In this document: in pieces, positions 6,399 to 7,607 of the stretch
Layout: every line of letters begins with the position of its first letter
Numbering within the stretch: the first letter of the stretch is position 1
Assembly: GCA_949739085.1 (NCBI GenBank)
Contig: CATIYU010000052.1
Location: forward strand, 1 to 7,607
Source: an uncultured Eubacteriales bacterium
GTDB lineage: Bacteria; Bacillota_A; Clostridia; Oscillospirales; Oscillospiraceae
DNA: 7,607 nucleotides
Direction of reading: 5' to 3'
Notes under the pieces: generated by a model
Seen by the model: only the letters and a program-made list of their open reading frames with translations
Databases searched by the model: none
Told to the model about the DNA's origin: nothing
Position numbers and translations under genes: made by a program

Positions 6399-6418
6399 TA
6401 TGTTTCACGCGAAACATA
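6399..6418. promoter_or_regulatory. parS-like palindrome (possible ParB/Spo0J binding site)
   Basis: The core TGTTTCACGCGAAACA (6401-6416) matches the widely conserved bacterial chromosomal parS consensus TGTTNCACGTGAAACA at every position but one (T to C at the tenth base). Palindromic arms extend to TATGTTTC/GAAACATA (6399-6406 and 6411-6418). It lies in a short non-coding gap between a terminator and the feo promoter, about 54 bp upstream of that -35 box. A centromere-like role is inferred from the match; a local operator for the iron transporter is the alternative. Confidence 0.5.
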
Positions 6419-6471
6419 TGTGCTAAATTCAAAATAAACGGGAAAGTTTTCCTTCTTTCGACGAAATTTAC

Positions 6472-6500
6472 TTGACAAAAATAAATAAAACGTGTATAGT
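6472..6500 (+). promoter_or_regulatory. Promoter of the feoAB fusion gene
   Basis: A perfect TTGACA (6472-6477), a 17-bp A/T-rich spacer and TATAGT (6495-6500; 5 of 6). The start point is expected near 6507, giving a leader of about 40 nt. I see no convincing Fur or DtxR/IdeR palindrome over it, although iron control of such genes is usual. Confidence 0.85.
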
Positions 6501-6545
6501 TAGCCGCAACAAACCAAACCGCACATAGAAGGAGGGCCTGCACAT

Positions 6546-7607
6546 ATGAAGGATCAAAAGGGACCAATCACGCTGGACCAGCTGCCGGTGGGGGGCAGCT
6601 GCGTCATCGAACAAGTGGGGAACCAGCGAGGCGCGGTGAAACGGCGGCTCATTGACATGGGCCTCACCCCGGGCACGGCGGTGGAGCTGGTGAAGACCGC
6701 CCCCTTCGGCGACCCCATGGAGCTGCGGCTGCGGGGCTACGAGCTGTCCCTGCGCAAGGAGGACGCCGCCCAGATCCGCATTCGCGTGGATGCCGCCGCC
6801 CTCCCTGCCCGGGAGACGGTGTCCGAGAGCGCCTACCACCTGGGCGGCTCCTGCCACGGCGACTGCGCCCGTTGCTCTATGGGCGGCGGCCAGTCATCCG
6901 GCTGCTCCGCCCCCGGGGATCTGGAGGCTATGCATCGGGCCCACCGCCACGAGCAGGAGCACCACCCCAACCTGTATGACCCCAAGGCCCACGACCAGCG
7001 CCAATGGAAAGTGGCCCTGGTGGGCAACCCCAACTGCGGCAAGACCACCCTCTTTAACGCCCTCACCGGCTCCAACCAATACGTGGGCAACTGGCCCGGC
7101 GTGACGGTAGAGAAAAAGGAGGGGGAGGCGCGGCTGGGAGAGTTCAGCTTCACGGTGGTGGACCTGCCGGGCATCTACTCCCTCTCCCCCTACTCCATGG
7201 AGGAGATGGTCGCCCGGAAATTCATCATCAACGAGCAGCCCGACGCCATTATCGACATTGTGGACGCCACCAACCTGGAGCGGAACCTGTACCTCACCAT
7301 GCAGCTGCTGGAGCTGGAGCGGCCGGTGGTGCTGGCTGTGAACTTCATGGACGAGGTGGAGAAGAAGGGGGACATGATCGACTGCGGCCGCCTCTCCGCC
7401 CACCTGGGCGTCCCGGTGGTGCCCATTTCCGCCCGGGACGGGGTGAACATAGACAAGCTGGTCCAGGAGGCCCACCGGCAGATGCACACCGGCCTCACCG
7501 TGGAGCCGGACGACCTCTACGACGGCTTTACCCACGCCATCCACCACCGCATCGGGGAGCTGATCCACGACAGGGCCTACGCCAAGGGCATCCCCGCCCA
7601 CTGGGCC
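6546..7607 (+). CDS. feoB: FeoA-FeoB fusion, ferrous iron transporter (3' end outside window)
   Basis: An open frame of 354 codons runs off the window end. Residues 7-82 are a FeoA-type SH3-like domain (ITLDQLPVGGSCVI; RRLIDMGLTPGTAVELVKTAPFGDPMELRLRGYELSLR). Residues 101-140 are a linker with Cys103, 107, 110 and 120 and a His cluster (MHRAHRHEQEHH). From 154 the FeoB G domain begins: G1 GNPNCGKTT (160-168), G2 region GNWPGVTVEKKEG (181-193, Thr187), G3 DLPG (206-209), G4 NFMD (266-269) and G5 SAR (295-297), followed by the start of the helical GDI-like region. The membrane permease part, not seen here, would import Fe(II), with the G domain needed for transport. GGAGG lies 10 nt before the ATG, and no stop separates FeoA from FeoB. 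FeoA-FeoB fusions are known in anaerobes; the Cys/His linker is the notable feature. Confidence 0.95.
   Translation, partial: MKDQKGPITLDQLPVGGSCVIEQVGNQRGAVKRRLIDMGLTPGTAVELVKTAPFGDPMELRLRGYELSLRKEDAAQIRIRVDAAALPARETVSESAYHLGGSCHGDCARCSMGGGQSSGCSAPGDLEAMHRAHRHEQEHHPNLYDPKAHDQRQWKVALVGNPNCGKTTLFNALTGSNQYVGNWPGVTVEKKEGEARLGEFSFTVVDLPGIYSLSPYSMEEMVARKFIINEQPDAIIDIVDATNLERNLYLTMQLLELERPVVLAVNFMDEVEKKGDMIDCGRLSAHLGVPVVPISARDGVNIDKLVQEAHRQMHTGLTVEPDDLYDGFTHAIHHRIGELIHDRAYAKGIPAHWA

Noticed and set aside
5711..6478. Long minus-strand open frame over the SLH gene 3' end
   Set aside because: It crosses the SLH terminator and the parS-like site and encodes Gly/Val-rich low-complexity sequence. It is a shadow of the SLH frame.
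6495..6515. DtxR/IdeR- or Fur-type operator over the feo promoter
   Set aside because: GTTAGCC resembles one half-site, but no symmetric partner is present, and no Fur-box-like palindrome is visible.
6894..7601. 235-codon minus-strand open frame over feoAB
   Set aside because: It is antisense to a FeoAB frame with all G motifs, and its Val/His/Gly-rich product is typical of a shadow frame.

Overview
The window looks like chromosomal DNA of a GC-rich, anaerobic, probably gut-dwelling Firmicute; an Oscillospiraceae/Clostridia-type organism is my best guess. The basis is sigma-A-type TTGACA/TATAAT promoters with strong GGAGG ribosome sites, an S-layer-homology (SLH) protein, a LUD/DUF1121-type protein, a MalY/PatB-type C-S lyase and a FeoA-FeoB fusion. 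There are no mobile elements, CRISPR arrays or rRNA genes.

Layout. (1) 23-98, minus strand: tRNA-Ala(GGC) with a near-consensus promoter and an A/T-rich upstream tract. (2) 327-1358, plus strand: an XRE-family regulator with a TPR-like C-terminal half. It is divergent from the tRNA and has its own promoter. (3) 1367-1446: two tandem hairpins, both followed by T-rich DNA only on the minus strand. They end the operon that converges on the regulator. (4) 4176 down to 1456, minus strand: a three-gene operon of a LUD/DUF1121-like protein with a four-cysteine motif, an unrecognised lipoprotein (TTG start, acidic Pro/Glu linker) and a PLP-dependent MalY/PatB-family C-S lyase/aminotransferase, whose start overlaps the lipoprotein stop by 4 bp (ATGA). 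It is read from a strong promoter at 4345-4373 through a leader of about 160 nt that may be structured. (5) 4505-6328, plus strand: a secreted SLH-domain protein with two 33-residue repeats and an unassigned C-terminal domain, ending at a textbook terminator. (6) 6399-6418: a nearly perfect parS-like palindrome. (7) 6546 to the window end, plus strand: the start of a fused FeoA-FeoB ferrous-iron transporter with its own strong promoter and an unusual Cys- and His-rich linker.

How it fits together. The tRNA, regulator, SLH protein and iron transporter appear to be separate transcription units. Only the LUD-lipoprotein-lyase genes are clearly co-transcribed and perhaps functionally linked; what they do together is not evident from sequence. 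The least explained items are that operon and its leader, the parS-like site and the metal-ligand-rich Feo linker. No single element here amounts to an obviously new defence or mobile system.
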